37,491 nucleotides of DNA from Streptomyces sp. SM11 (GCF_002910905.1 NZ_NEUE01000126.1:1-37491), one strand, 5' to 3'. Positions 7,686 to 16,646 are shown, counted from the first letter of the stretch. The notes: generated by a model not told the origin, from the sequence alone. A program made the numbers and translations.

Positions 7686-8612
7686 TCAGGCCGTGGTGCC
7701 GGACGTTCCGCAGGAGCGGAGGAACTCCCGGGTGCGGCGCGCGATGGGGAAAGGCTTGTCCGGCGGACACGGGTACATGTCCTGCTCCACGATCGCGAAC
7801 AGGTCGACGTCCAGGGCGCGGGCCGCGTCCAGGACCGGTTCCAGGGCGGGGACCCCGCCGGGTGGCTCGCACATCACGCCCCGGGCCACCGCAGGGCCGA
7901 ACGGGACCTCGTCCGCCACCACGGCTGCCAGGATCTCCGGATCGACCTGCTTGAGGTGGAGGTAGCCGATGCGCTCCCCGTACGTCTCGATGAGCTTGAC
8001 GCTGTCGCCGCCGCAGTAGGCGTAGTGCCCGGTGTCCAGGCAGAGCGACACCAGGTCCGAATCGGTGGCGTCGAGGAAGCGGTTGACGTTCTCCTCGGTG
8101 TCGATGTGGGTGTCGGCATGCGGGTGGACGACGATCCGCAGCCCGAACCGCTCCCGGACCTCCCGGCCCAGCCGCTTCGTCTGCGCGGTCAGGTCCCGCC
8201 ACTGCGTGGGGGTGAGCGTGCGGTCCTCAAGCACCTCGCCCGTCTTGTCGTCGCGCCAGAACGAGGGGATGACGACCAGGTGTTCGGCGCCCATGGCCCT
8301 GGTCAGTCCGGCGATGTCCGCGACATGCGCCCAGGTCCGGTCCCAGACGTCCGGGCCGTGGTGCAATCCGGTGAAAACGGTCCCGGCGGAGACGGTCAGC
8401 CCCCGGCTGCGGGTCTCGTCGGCCAGCCGGGCCGGGTCGGTGGGCAGATAGCCGTACGGACCGAGCTCGATCCACGCGTACCCGGCCTCGGCCACTTCGT
8501 CGAGGAAGCGTTGCCAGGGCACCTGCCGTGGGTCGTCGGGGAACCACACGCCCCAGGAGTCGGGGGCCGAGCCGATACGGATGCGGGCCGAGGAGCGGAC
8601 GGAGGGGGTCAT
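7686..8612 (-). CDS. Sugar phosphate isomerase/epimerase, IolE/IolI-like TIM barrel
   Basis: A 308-residue AP-endonuclease-2-type TIM barrel, the fold of inosose dehydratase (IolE) and inosose isomerase (IolI). Recognisable elements are APDSWGVWF near the N-terminus, HPHADTH, LDTGHYAYCGGD and YLHLKQVDP. These supply the His, Asp and Glu ligands of the divalent metal. It is divergent from iolC across a 128-bp promoter region. Since the operon beside it lacks IolE, dehydration of 2-keto-myo-inositol is the best guess, with isomerase (IolI or IolH) as the alternative. AGGAGG lies nine bases before the ATG at 8612. Confidence 0.85.
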   Translation of the reverse strand: MTPSVRSSARIRIGSAPDSWGVWFPDDPRQVPWQRFLDEVAEAGYAWIELGPYGYLPTDPARLADETRSRGLTVSAGTVFTGLHHGPDVWDRTWAHVADIAGLTRAMGAEHLVVIPSFWRDDKTGEVLEDRTLTPTQWRDLTAQTKRLGREVRERFGLRIVVHPHADTHIDTEENVNRFLDATDSDLVSLCLDTGHYAYCGGDSVKLIETYGERIGYLHLKQVDPEILAAVVADEVPFGPAVARGVMCEPPGGVPALEPVLDAARALDVDLFAIVEQDMYPCPPDKPFPIARRTREFLRSCGTSGTTA

Positions 8613-8643
8613 AACGCCCAGCCTCCTGGCCGCTGCGGAAGGG

Positions 8644-8707
8644 TGTCAAGAGTTCGTCCGAATGTCCGGACAAAATGTTGACAGGGTTCCCGGGAGGGGG
8701 CTAGACC
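8644..8707. promoter_or_regulatory. Divergent iol promoters with a TGTCCGGACA dyad
   Basis: The plus-strand promoter reads TTGACA (8678-8683), 18 bases, TAGACC (8702-8707). A perfect palindrome TGTCCGGACA (8663-8672) ends five bases before the -35 box, with a related half site GTCCG at 8656-8660. The minus strand has its own TTGACA (8644-8649). A repressor on the palindrome could control both directions. No regulator gene for it is in the window. Confidence 0.65.
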
Positions 8708-8740
8708 TGGGACCAGCCGGTCACCGGTGAGGTCGAAGGG

Positions 8741-9874
8741 ATGCGTATGCCTGAGCCGTACGACGTGATCACCATGGGGCGGATCGGGGTGGACCTCTAT
8801 CCGCTGGTGGTCGGGGTGCCGCTCGCCAGGGTCGAGACGTTCGGCAAGTTCCTCGGCGGTTCCCCGACGAACGTCGCGGTGGCGGCGGCCCGGCTGGGGC
8901 GGCGGACGGCCGTGATCACCCGGACCGGACAGGACGCCTTCGGAACGTATCTCCACGAGGAACTGGAACGGTTCGGCGTGGACGCCCGCTGGGCGACGGC
9001 CGTGGCGCGGTATCCGACCCCGGTCACCTTCTGCGAGATCTTCCCGCCGGACGACTTCCCGCTCTACTTCTACCGGCAGCCAAAGGCCCCCGACCTGGAG
9101 ATCCACACGCCGGAACTCGACCTGGACGCGGTGCGCGACGCCAGGATCTTCTGGATGACGGGTACCGGACTCAGCGCCGAGCCGAGCCGTTCAGCCACAC
9201 TGGCCGCACTTGAGGCGCGCGGCACCGGCCCGGCGGCTGCGACGGAGCGCGCCACCGGCCCCGCAGGCGGGCGTACGGCGACCGTCTTCGACCTCGACTG
9301 GCGGCCCATGTTCTGGGACGGGGGCGACGACAGCACCGAGGCGCCCACGCGGTACCGCGAGGCGCTGGCCCATGCCACGGTGGCCGTCGGCAACATCGAC
9401 GAGTGCGCGATCGCGACCGGCGAACGCGAACCGTACGCCGCGGCCCGCGCCCTGCTCGCGGCCGGGGTGGAGCTCGCCGTCGTCAAGCAGGGGCCGAAGG
9501 GTGTGCTCGCCGTCCACCGCGACGGCACCACCGCCGACTGCCCGCCGCTGCCGGTGGACGTGGTCAACGGCCTCGGCGCGGGCGACGCGTTCGGGGGCGC
9601 GCTCTGTCACGGGCTGCTCGCCGGCTGGCCCCTCGAACGCCTGGTGCGGTACGCGAACGCGGCCGGCGCGATCGTCGCCTCCCGGCTCGCCTGCTCGTCC
9701 GCGATGCCGTTCCCGGACGAGGTCGAGGGAGCCCTCGCGGCCGGAGCCGTCACGGCGGACTTCGGAGACCAGGCGAACCCCGGTGCGGTGGCCGACTCCG
9801 GCGCTTCGGCCGCCCCCGGTGCGGTGGACGCCCCCGGTGCTTCGGCCGACCCCTCGGCCGGAGCGGGCTCATGA
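8741..9874 (+). CDS. iolC: 5-dehydro-2-deoxygluconokinase IolC
   Basis: PfkB/ribokinase-family kinase that phosphorylates 5-dehydro-2-deoxy-D-gluconate in myo-inositol breakdown. FLGGSPTNVAVAAARLG near the start binds the sugar, and GLGAGDAFGG holds the catalytic base Asp282. At 377 residues it is longer than a usual IolC, because the last 35 or so residues form a Gly/Ala/Pro tail encoded by four 18-bp repeats. ATG codons at 8741 and 8747 are both possible; the second has better spacing from GAAGGG. It is first in the operon, and its stop overlaps the next start as ATGA. Confidence 0.93.
   Translation: MRMPEPYDVITMGRIGVDLYPLVVGVPLARVETFGKFLGGSPTNVAVAAARLGRRTAVITRTGQDAFGTYLHEELERFGVDARWATAVARYPTPVTFCEIFPPDDFPLYFYRQPKAPDLEIHTPELDLDAVRDARIFWMTGTGLSAEPSRSATLAALEARGTGPAAATERATGPAGGRTATVFDLDWRPMFWDGGDDSTEAPTRYREALAHATVAVGNIDECAIATGEREPYAAARALLAAGVELAVVKQGPKGVLAVHRDGTTADCPPLPVDVVNGLGAGDAFGGALCHGLLAGWPLERLVRYANAAGAIVASRLACSSAMPFPDEVEGALAAGAVTADFGDQANPGAVADSGASAAPGAVDAPGASADPSAGAGS
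9782..9853 (+). repeat. Four 18-bp tandem repeats at the 3' end of iolC
   Basis: Units begin at 9782, 9800, 9818 and 9836, each starting GGTGC or GGCGC and ending in a C-rich block. They encode four related hexapeptides of the type Gly-Ala-(Val/Ser)-(Ala/Asp)-(Asp/Ala)-(Ser/Pro). The length is a multiple of three, so copy-number change would keep the frame. Confidence 0.75.
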
Positions 9875-10782
9875 CGCCTCTCGCGTCCTCCCTCTCCGAA
9901 CTCGTGCGGCTGAGAGCCGAGCGCCCCGAAGCCGTCGCCGAGGCCGCCGCGCGACGGAAGCGGCGACGGCTGATCCGTCACCCCGGCGACCGGTTGATGA
10001 TCATCGCGGCCGACCATCCCGCGCGCGGCGCGCTCGCCGTGGGGGACCGGTCCCTCGCCATGGCCAACCGCTTCGAGCTGTTGGAGCGGCTCCGCCTCGC
10101 GCTCTCCCGCCCCGGGGTCGACGGCGTGCTCGCCTCCGCCGACGTCCTGGACGATCTCCTCCTGCTCGGAGCCCTGGAGGACAAGATCGTGATGGGCTCG
10201 ATGAACCGCGGCGGGCTGGCCGGGGCCGCGTTCGAGCTCGACGACCGGTTTACCGGCCACCGCCCCGAGGACCTGGTCCGGCACGGGTTCGACGCGGGGA
10301 AGCTGCTGCTCCGCATCGACCACGACGACCCGGGTTCGCTGGACACCCTGCACACCGCCGCCCGTACCGTCGACGCGATGGCGGCGCACCGGCTGCCCGT
10401 CTTCATCGAGCCGTTCCTCTGCCGCCGCGTCGAAGGCCGCCTCCGCAACGATCTCGGCGCCACCGCCGTGGCGACCTCCATCGCCATCGCGTCGGGCCTC
10501 GCCGGGACGTCCGCGTATACCTGGCTGAAGGTCCCCGTCACCGACGCCCCCGATGCCATGGGCCGGGTGATGGAGGCCTCCACGCTGCCCGCCGTTCTGC
10601 TCGGCGGCGAGGTCGGCGACGACCAGGACGCCGCGTACGGGAAATGGCGCGACGCGCTGCGGCTGCCCACCGTGCGGGGGCTGGTCGTGGGACGCTCGCT
10701 GCTCTACCCGGTCGACGGGGACGTGACGTGTGCCGTCGACACCGCCGTATCGCTGCTCCGGACGGGTAGGGAAGGGGCATGA
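9871..10782 (+). CDS. Aldolase-like (beta/alpha)8 protein of the inositol operon (Cgl0159 family)
   Basis: A 303-residue cytosolic protein of the family typified by the Corynebacterium glutamicum gene beside iolC. A class I aldolase-like barrel is suggested by strand-like segments MIIAADHPARG, LLLRIDHDD, LPVFIEPF and YTWLKVPV. The lysine in the last is a candidate Schiff-base residue. The operon has no class II IolJ aldolase, so cleavage of 2-deoxy-5-keto-gluconate 6-phosphate to malonate semialdehyde and dihydroxyacetone phosphate is a reasonable inference. The ATG at 9871 overlaps the iolC stop, and its own stop overlaps the iolB start, so translation is coupled at both ends. Confidence 0.8.
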   Translation: MTPLASSLSELVRLRAERPEAVAEAAARRKRRRLIRHPGDRLMIIAADHPARGALAVGDRSLAMANRFELLERLRLALSRPGVDGVLASADVLDDLLLLGALEDKIVMGSMNRGGLAGAAFELDDRFTGHRPEDLVRHGFDAGKLLLRIDHDDPGSLDTLHTAARTVDAMAAHRLPVFIEPFLCRRVEGRLRNDLGATAVATSIAIASGLAGTSAYTWLKVPVTDAPDAMGRVMEASTLPAVLLGGEVGDDQDAAYGKWRDALRLPTVRGLVVGRSLLYPVDGDVTCAVDTAVSLLRTGREGA

Positions 10783-11702
10783 CGACGCATCACCCCCACC
10801 GGGGGCAGCACCAGGAACGGGATCAGCACCACCTGCCGGCCGGCAGCGCCGCACGTGGGGTGTACGCCGTCGACATCGATCCCGAGCGGGCCGGCTGGGA
10901 CCGATCGTCCCTGCGGGTGCTGGAGCTGGAGCCGGGCGGTGTTCACACGCTTGTCACCGGCGGTAGCGAATGGATCGTCCTGCCGTTGGCCGGTGCCTGT
11001 ACGGTGCATACGGCAGGTGAGACCTTTGAACTGCTGGGCCGGGAAAGCGTGTTCAGCGGGGTCACCGACTTCGCCTACGTGCCGCGCGACGCCCATGCAC
11101 AGATCGCCTCCGGCGCAGGAGGCCGCTTCGCCCTGGCAGGAGCGAAGTGCGAGCGACGACTCCCCGCTCGCTACGGCCCCGCGCCGGAGGTACCCGTTGA
11201 GCTGCGCGGCTCCGGGACCTGCTCGCGCCAGGTGAACAACTTCGCCGCGGCCGGCACCTTCGACTGCGACCGGCTGATCGCGGTGGAGGTCCTCACCCCC
11301 GGCGGCAACTGGTCCTCGTACCCGCCCCACAAGCACGACGAGCACGTGCCGGGCGAGGAGTGCGAACTGGAGGAGATCTACTACTTCGAGGTGGCGGACG
11401 GCGGGCTCGGCTACCACCGGGTGTCCCCGTCGCGCGACGGCGGTACGGACGTCCTCGCCGAAGTACGCGGCGGTGACGTCGTCCTCATCCCCGACGGCTG
11501 GCACGGCCCGTCCATGGCCACGCCCGGACGGACGCTGTACTACCTGAACGTGATGGCCGGGCCGGGGGAGGAGCGCGCCTGGCTGATCCGCGACCATCCC
11601 GACCACCGGTGGATCCGCGACACCTGGCGGGACGAGCCGATCGACGCCAGACTCCCGCTGTACACGGCGCATCCGTCGCCCGGCCCGGAGGTAACGCCTT
11701 GA
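10779..11702 (+). CDS. iolB: 5-deoxy-glucuronate isomerase IolB
   Basis: Bicupin isomerase converting 5-deoxy-glucuronate to 5-dehydro-2-deoxygluconate, the substrate of IolC. It has 307 residues, normal for the family. The C-terminal cupin shows the metal ligands in PPHKHDEH and ELEEIYYFEV, plus the later histidine in DGWHGPS. The N-terminal 25 residues are rich in His and Gln and unlike typical IolB; they may be a variable extension. The ATG at 10779 overlaps the previous stop (ATGA), and the stop at 11700-11702 overlaps the iolD TTG start. Confidence 0.93.
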   Translation: MTTHHPHRGQHQERDQHHLPAGSAARGVYAVDIDPERAGWDRSSLRVLELEPGGVHTLVTGGSEWIVLPLAGACTVHTAGETFELLGRESVFSGVTDFAYVPRDAHAQIASGAGGRFALAGAKCERRLPARYGPAPEVPVELRGSGTCSRQVNNFAAAGTFDCDRLIAVEVLTPGGNWSSYPPHKHDEHVPGEECELEEIYYFEVADGGLGYHRVSPSRDGGTDVLAEVRGGDVVLIPDGWHGPSMATPGRTLYYLNVMAGPGEERAWLIRDHPDHRWIRDTWRDEPIDARLPLYTAHPSPGPEVTP

Positions 11703-13696
11703 GCCCGACGAGTCCCGCGAGCCCGACGCACCCCACCCCCACCCGTCGCCTGACCACCGCTCAGGCCCTGGTCGCCTTCCTGGCCCGGCAGTACACCGAG
11801 CGCGACGGCCGACGGCAGCGGCTCATCAGCGCCACCTGGGGCATCTTCGGCCACGGCAACGTCGCGGGCATCGGCCAAGCACTCGTGGAGGCGGGCGGCG
11901 GCGGAAACGGGACCGGACACGAGACCGGGGCCGGAAACGGGATCGCGCACCGCATGCCGTACCTCCAGGGCCGCAACGAACAGGCCATGGTGCACGCGGC
12001 CGTCGGGTACGCCCGCCAGTCCGGCCGGCTCTCGGCGCACGCGGTGACCACGTCCATCGGCCCGGGGGCCACCAATCTCGTCACCGGGGCCGCGCTCGCC
12101 ACGATCAACCGCCTGCCCGTCCTCCTCCTGCCCGGCGACACCTTCGCGACCCGGCCCGCCGACCCCGTACTGCAACAGCTCGAAGTGCCGTACGCGGGCG
12201 ATGTCTCGGTCAACGACTGCCTGCGCCCCGTCTCCCGCTACTTCGACCGGATCACCCGGCCGGAGGCGCTGATCCCGGCGGCCCTCCAGGCGATGCGGGT
12301 CCTCGCCGACCCCGCCGAGACCGGGGCCGTCACGCTCGCGCTGCCGCAGGACGTCCAGGCGGAGGCGTACGACTGGCCGGAGGAGTTCTTCGCCGAGCGC
12401 GACTGGCACGTCCGCAGGCCCGCCCCCGACGCGTTCGAACTGGAAGCGGCGGTACGGGCGGTGCGCTCAGCCCGCCGCCCGCTGATCGTCGCGGGCGGCG
12501 GGGTCCGGCACAGCGCCGCCGAGGAGACGCTCGCCGCGTTCACCGCCGCGACCCGCATCCCGGTCGCCTCCACCCAGGCGGGCAAGGGTGCGCTTCGCCA
12601 CGACCACCCGGCCGACGTCGGCGGCATCGGCCACACCGGCACCGCCACCGCCGACGAGCTGGCCCGCGCCGCCGACCTGGTGATCGGCATCGGCACCCGC
12701 TTCTCCGACTTCACCACCGCCTCCGGCACGCTCTTCGCCGGTCCGGAGGTCCGCTTCCTCCACCTCAACATCACCGGCTTCGACGCCCACAAGCTGGCCG
12801 CCCTCCCGCTGGTCGCCGACGCCCGCGCGGGACTGGAGGCGCTGACGGCGGCGCTCGCCGGACGCGGCTACCGGGTCGACCCGGCGTACGAGACGGAGTA
12901 CACCGGCGCGAAAGAGGCATGGGAGGAACGGGTCGAGGCGTCCTTCGCCACCCCCGACCCCACCGCGCGCCCCACCCAGACCCAGGTCCTCGGCCTCCTG
13001 GACGCCCTGGTCACCGAGGACGACATCCTCATCAACGCCGCCGGCTCCCTCCCCGGAGACCTGCACAAGCTCTGGCGCACCCGCTCCCGCGACCAGTACC
13101 ACGTCGAGTACGGCTACTCCTGCATGGGCTACGAGATCCCGGCCGCGATCGGCGTCCTGCTGGCGGCCGAAGCCCGCGGGCCCCACCGCCCGGACGAGCC
13201 GGGCCGCCCCGTCTGGGCGCTCGTCGGCGACGGCACGTATCTGATGAACCCCACCGAGATCGTCACCGCAGTCCAGGAGAACCTGCCGCTGAAACTGGTG
13301 ATCCTCCAGAACCACGGGTACGCCTCCATCGGCGGCCTCTCCGAAGCGGTCGGCGCCGAACGCTTCGGCACGGCCTACCGCCACCGGGCCGCCGACGGCG
13401 GCTTCACCGGCCCGCCACTCCCCGTCGACCTGGCAGCCAACGCGGCCTCCCTCGGCATGCGGGTCCTGCGCGCCACCACCGTCGACGACCTGCGCAAAGC
13501 CCTCTCCGAGGCCCGCGAAGCCGACGGTGCCACTTGTGTCTACGTCGAGACCGAAACGCCCGACACAGTGTCGGGCCCCCCTCCGGCACAGGCGTGGTGG
13601 GATGTTCCGGTAGCCGAAACCGCGAGCCGACCGGCGGCGGTCAAGGCCCGGGAGGAGTACGACCGGCAGGCCGCCGCCCGACGCTGCCACCTGTGA
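11699..13696 (+). CDS. iolD: 3D-(3,5/4)-trihydroxycyclohexane-1,2-dione hydrolase IolD
   Basis: Thiamine-diphosphate enzyme that opens the inositol-derived ring to give 5-deoxy-glucuronate; 665 residues. The N-terminal half holds the catalytic glutamate in GRNEQAMVHAA. The middle domain has the Rossmann-like LIVAGGGV. The C-terminal half carries the cofactor motif GDGTYLMNPTEI. The start is TTG at 11699, decided by GGAGG seven bases upstream and by the TTGA overlap with the iolB stop. Longer in-frame starts lie inside iolB and lack a ribosome site. It is the last tightly coupled gene; iolA follows after 59 bp. Confidence 0.94.
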   Translation: MSPTSPASPTHPTPTRRLTTAQALVAFLARQYTERDGRRQRLISATWGIFGHGNVAGIGQALVEAGGGGNGTGHETGAGNGIAHRMPYLQGRNEQAMVHAAVGYARQSGRLSAHAVTTSIGPGATNLVTGAALATINRLPVLLLPGDTFATRPADPVLQQLEVPYAGDVSVNDCLRPVSRYFDRITRPEALIPAALQAMRVLADPAETGAVTLALPQDVQAEAYDWPEEFFAERDWHVRRPAPDAFELEAAVRAVRSARRPLIVAGGGVRHSAAEETLAAFTAATRIPVASTQAGKGALRHDHPADVGGIGHTGTATADELARAADLVIGIGTRFSDFTTASGTLFAGPEVRFLHLNITGFDAHKLAALPLVADARAGLEALTAALAGRGYRVDPAYETEYTGAKEAWEERVEASFATPDPTARPTQTQVLGLLDALVTEDDILINAAGSLPGDLHKLWRTRSRDQYHVEYGYSCMGYEIPAAIGVLLAAEARGPHRPDEPGRPVWALVGDGTYLMNPTEIVTAVQENLPLKLVILQNHGYASIGGLSEAVGAERFGTAYRHRAADGGFTGPPLPVDLAANAASLGMRVLRATTVDDLRKALSEAREADGATCVYVETETPDTVSGPPPAQAWWDVPVAETASRPAAVKAREEYDRQAAARRCHL

Positions 13697-13755
13697 AGCC
13701 CTGCCTGACCCCGCTTGAACCTGCCTGAGCGGCCAGAAGCCTGAAGGAGTACGTC

Positions 13756-15258
13756 ATGACGAAGACCGTCAACCACTGGATCGGCGGCAAGACAGTGGAG
13801 GGCACGTCGGGCCAGTACGGTCCCGTGACGGACCCGGCCACCGGCGCGGTCACCACGCAGGTGGCACTCGCCTCCGTGGAGGAGGTCGACGCGGCCGTAG
13901 CGGCGGCGAAGGCCGCGTACGCGACGTGGGGCACGTCCTCGCTCGCCCAGCGCACCACGGTCCTCTTCCGCTACCGCGCGCTGCTCGACGCCCACCGCGA
14001 CGACATCGCCGCGCTGATCACCGCCGAGCACGGCAAGGTGCACTCGGACGCGCTGGGCGAGGTCGCCCGCGGTCTGGAGATCGTCGAGCTGGCCTGCGGA
14101 ATCACCACCCAGCTCAAGGGCGAGCTGTCCACCCAGGTCTCCAACCGGGTCGACGTCTCCTCGATCCGCCAGTCGCTCGGCGTCGTCGCGGGCATCACCC
14201 CGTTCAACTTCCCGGCCATGGTGCCGATGTGGATGTTCCCGCTGGCCATCGCCTGCGGCAACACGTTCGTGCTGAAGCCCAGCGAGAAGGACCCGTCGGC
14301 CGCCAACCTCCTGGCCGAGCTGGCCTCGGAGGCCGGTCTCCCGGACGGCGTCCTCAACGTCCTGCACGGCGACAAGGTGGCGGTCGACGGCCTGCTCGAC
14401 CACCCCGACGTGGCCGCAGTCTCCTTCGTCGGCTCCACCCCCATCGCCCGCCACATCCACGGCACGGCCTCCGCCAACGGCAAGCGCGTCCAGGCGCTCG
14501 GCGGCGCGAAGAACCACATGCTCGTCCTCCCGGACGCCGACCTGGACGCGGCCGCCGACGCGGCGGTCTCGGCGGCGTACGGCTCCGCCGGTGAGCGCTG
14601 CATGGCGATCTCCGCCGTCGTCGCCGTCGGCGCGATCGGCGACGAGCTGGTCGCCAAGATCCGTGAGCGGGCCGAGAAGATCACGATCGGCCCCGGCAAC
14701 GACCCCGCCTCCGAGATGGGCCCCCTGATCACCGCCGCCCACCGCGACAAGGTCGCCTCCTACGTCACGGGCGCCGCCGCCCAGGGCGCGGAGGTCGTCC
14801 TCGACGGCACGGGCCACACGGTCGAGGGCTTCGAGGACGGCCACTGGATCGGCCTGTCCCTCCTGGACAAGGTCTCCACCGACTCCGACGCGTACCGGGA
14901 CGAGATCTTCGGCCCGGTGCTGTGCGTGCTCCGCGTCGACACGTACGAGGACGGCGTCGCCCTCATGAACGCCTCGCCGTTCGGCAACGGCACCGCGATC
15001 TTCACCCGCGACGGCGGCGCGGCCCGCCGCTTCCAGCTGGAGGTCGAGGCCGGCATGGTCGGCGTCAACGTCCCGATCCCGGTCCCGGTGGGCTACCACT
15101 CCTTCGGCGGCTGGAAGGACTCGCTCTTCGGCGACCACCACATCTACGGCAACGACGGGGTGCACTTCTACACCCGCGGCAAGGTCGTCACCACCCGCTG
15201 GCCCGACCCGGCCGACGCCCCGTCGGGTGTCGACCTGGGCTTCCCGCGCAACCACTGA
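13756..15258 (+). CDS. mmsA: CoA-acylating methylmalonate/malonate-semialdehyde dehydrogenase
   Basis: Aldehyde dehydrogenase that oxidises malonate semialdehyde to acetyl-CoA, or methylmalonate semialdehyde to propionyl-CoA, with NAD and CoA; 500 residues. The catalytic Cys282 lies in GERCMAIS, typical of MmsA/IolA, and GITPFNFPAMVPMWM marks the same subfamily. There is no residue equivalent to the general-base glutamate of hydrolytic aldehyde dehydrogenases (LGGAKNH replaces ELGG), as expected for CoA-acylating members. GAAGGAG precedes the ATG. As the last gene of the inositol operon it also answers to iolA; in Streptomyces the enzyme additionally serves valine breakdown. Confidence 0.95.
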   Translation: MTKTVNHWIGGKTVEGTSGQYGPVTDPATGAVTTQVALASVEEVDAAVAAAKAAYATWGTSSLAQRTTVLFRYRALLDAHRDDIAALITAEHGKVHSDALGEVARGLEIVELACGITTQLKGELSTQVSNRVDVSSIRQSLGVVAGITPFNFPAMVPMWMFPLAIACGNTFVLKPSEKDPSAANLLAELASEAGLPDGVLNVLHGDKVAVDGLLDHPDVAAVSFVGSTPIARHIHGTASANGKRVQALGGAKNHMLVLPDADLDAAADAAVSAAYGSAGERCMAISAVVAVGAIGDELVAKIRERAEKITIGPGNDPASEMGPLITAAHRDKVASYVTGAAAQGAEVVLDGTGHTVEGFEDGHWIGLSLLDKVSTDSDAYRDEIFGPVLCVLRVDTYEDGVALMNASPFGNGTAIFTRDGGAARRFQLEVEAGMVGVNVPIPVPVGYHSFGGWKDSLFGDHHIYGNDGVHFYTRGKVVTTRWPDPADAPSGVDLGFPRNH

Positions 15259-15298
15259 GGGCCGCCCCCGCCGCCCCCGCCGCCCCCGCAGTCCTCGC

Positions 15299-15334
15299 CG
15301 GTCCCCGCCCGCACCCCGGTGCCGGCGGGGACCG
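15299..15334 (+). terminator. Hairpin terminator after the inositol operon
   Basis: CGGTCCCCGCC (15299-15309) pairs perfectly with GGCGGGGACCG (15324-15334). The bases between continue the stem through one C-C mismatch (GCACC and GGTGC). No T-run follows, which is common for strong Streptomyces terminators. It lies 40 bp after the mmsA stop, behind three 9-bp C-rich repeats at 15261-15288. Confidence 0.75.
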
Positions 15335-15500
15335 GTGCGTCGGGCTGCGACGTTTGCCCGGCCGTGACGTTCGTCGGGCCGTGACGCCCGTCTTCCAGGT
15401 AGTGAACCGGAGGTTCCCCCGCACCGGCATGCCGGCGGAGCCCCGCCACCCCGAGAAATGCGGATGCCGGGCCACCGCCCCGCCCTGCATCCTGTGACCC

Positions 15501-16157
15501 ATGAACACCCCGGCCCTCCCGCCCCGTTACGAGATCCGCGCCCAGCACACCGCCTCGACCGTCACCGTCTACCAGGCGTACCGGCCCGCCATCGGGCTCC
15601 CCGCCGCACGTGACGGGCGGTTCCCGGCGGCCTGGAAGCGGGACCGGACGACATGGATCAAGCCCAGCTTCCTGTGGATGATGTACCGCTGCGGATGGGG
15701 CACGAAGGAGGGGCAGGAGGTCGTCCTCGCCGTCGAGATCGACCGGAGCGGCCTGGAATGGGCCCTCGCGCACGCCGAACTCTCGCACTACGTAAGCGAT
15801 GTGCCCCCCGACGAGAGGTCCTGGAAGCGCAGCCTGCGCGCCGCCCCCGCCCGGGTCCAGTGGGACCCCGAGCGCGACCTCGACCTGAACCCGCTCCCGT
15901 ACCGCTCCTTCCAGCTCGGGCTGAGCGGCGAGGCCGCACGGCGGTACGCGGACGAGTGGACCGTGTCCGTCCGCGACGTCACCCCGCTCGCGCGCGAGGT
16001 GCGCGCGGCGGTCCGGGCGGGGGAGCGGGAGCGGGCCGCCACCCTGCTGCCGGTGGAGACACCGCTCGGTCTCGCCGCGCCCCGGCCGGTGCGTCGTACC
16101 CGGGAGCGCCCGTCTACCGCGAGGCACCGCCCCCGAACTCCCACGCCAGCATCCTGA
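15501..16157 (+). CDS. DUF4291 domain protein
   Basis: A 218-residue cytosolic protein of the DUF4291 family, found in bacteria and fungi with no assigned activity. The family hallmark is clear: VYQAYRP, then WIKPSFLWMMYRCGWG with GQEVVLAVEI following. The C-terminal 45 residues are Arg/Pro-rich and lie beyond the usual domain. The last 44 bp overlap the convergent acetyltransferase gene. The ATG at 15501 starts right at the domain, without a strong ribosome site. A perfect palindrome CCGGCATGCCGG stands upstream at 15424-15435. I cannot assign a function. Confidence 0.85.
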   Translation: MNTPALPPRYEIRAQHTASTVTVYQAYRPAIGLPAARDGRFPAAWKRDRTTWIKPSFLWMMYRCGWGTKEGQEVVLAVEIDRSGLEWALAHAELSHYVSDVPPDERSWKRSLRAAPARVQWDPERDLDLNPLPYRSFQLGLSGEAARRYADEWTVSVRDVTPLAREVRAAVRAGERERAATLLPVETPLGLAAPRPVRRTRERPSTARHRPRTPTPAS

Positions 16158-16539
16158 CCCCTCCGTCGTCCCCCGCCCCCGCCGACCGGTACGTCGCGAG
16201 CGCCGCCTCGTTGTCCTCCTCCACGCCGACCCACTGGCCGCAGCACCCCCGCTCCCGGGCGATGTCCACGAGCGCCAGTGTCAGGGCCCTGCCGATGCCC
16301 CGGCGGCGGAACGGTTCGTCGACGCCGAGTTCGTACAGGCACATCTCCGTGCCCTTGTCCGGGTGCAGCATCTCGATGCCCGAGACGAAGCCCGCCGGGA
16401 CGCCGTCCACGTACGCGATCAGCATCAGGTGACCGTCCGCCGCGAGGAAGCGGGCGGCCCGTTCCTCGCGGGGCGGTGCGTCGTAGAGGTGGCCGGCGGC
16501 CAGGAGTTCCGTGACGGTAGTAGCGCGGCGAATGTCCAC
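16114..16539 (-). CDS. GNAT family N-acetyltransferase, AAC(3)-I-like
   Basis: A 141-residue acetyl-CoA-dependent N-acetyltransferase with one GNAT domain. The acetyl-CoA pyrophosphate loop is RRRGIGRAL. The strand before it (CLYELGVDEPFR) and the late segment EEDNEAALATYRSAG are as in aminoglycoside 3-N-acetyltransferases of type I. Whether it confers resistance is unknown, since many housekeeping GNATs share this pattern. The GTG at 16539 is preferred because GGAGG sits five bases upstream; an ATG at 16572 is possible but has no ribosome site. Its 3' end overlaps the DUF4291 gene tail to tail. Confidence 0.85.
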   Translation of the reverse strand: MDIRRATTVTELLAAGHLYDAPPREERAARFLAADGHLMLIAYVDGVPAGFVSGIEMLHPDKGTEMCLYELGVDEPFRRRGIGRALTLALVDIARERGCCGQWVGVEEDNEAALATYRSAGAGDDGGVRMLAWEFGGGASR

Positions 16540-16646
16540 AAGGGCCTCCCGCGGCAAGGGTTCTGAACGCATTCTGTACCGCGTCCGGAGTACGGCGGGG
16601 GTGGACCGTACCTCTCAGGGAGGCTGTTCACCTCCCCCTGGCGGCA

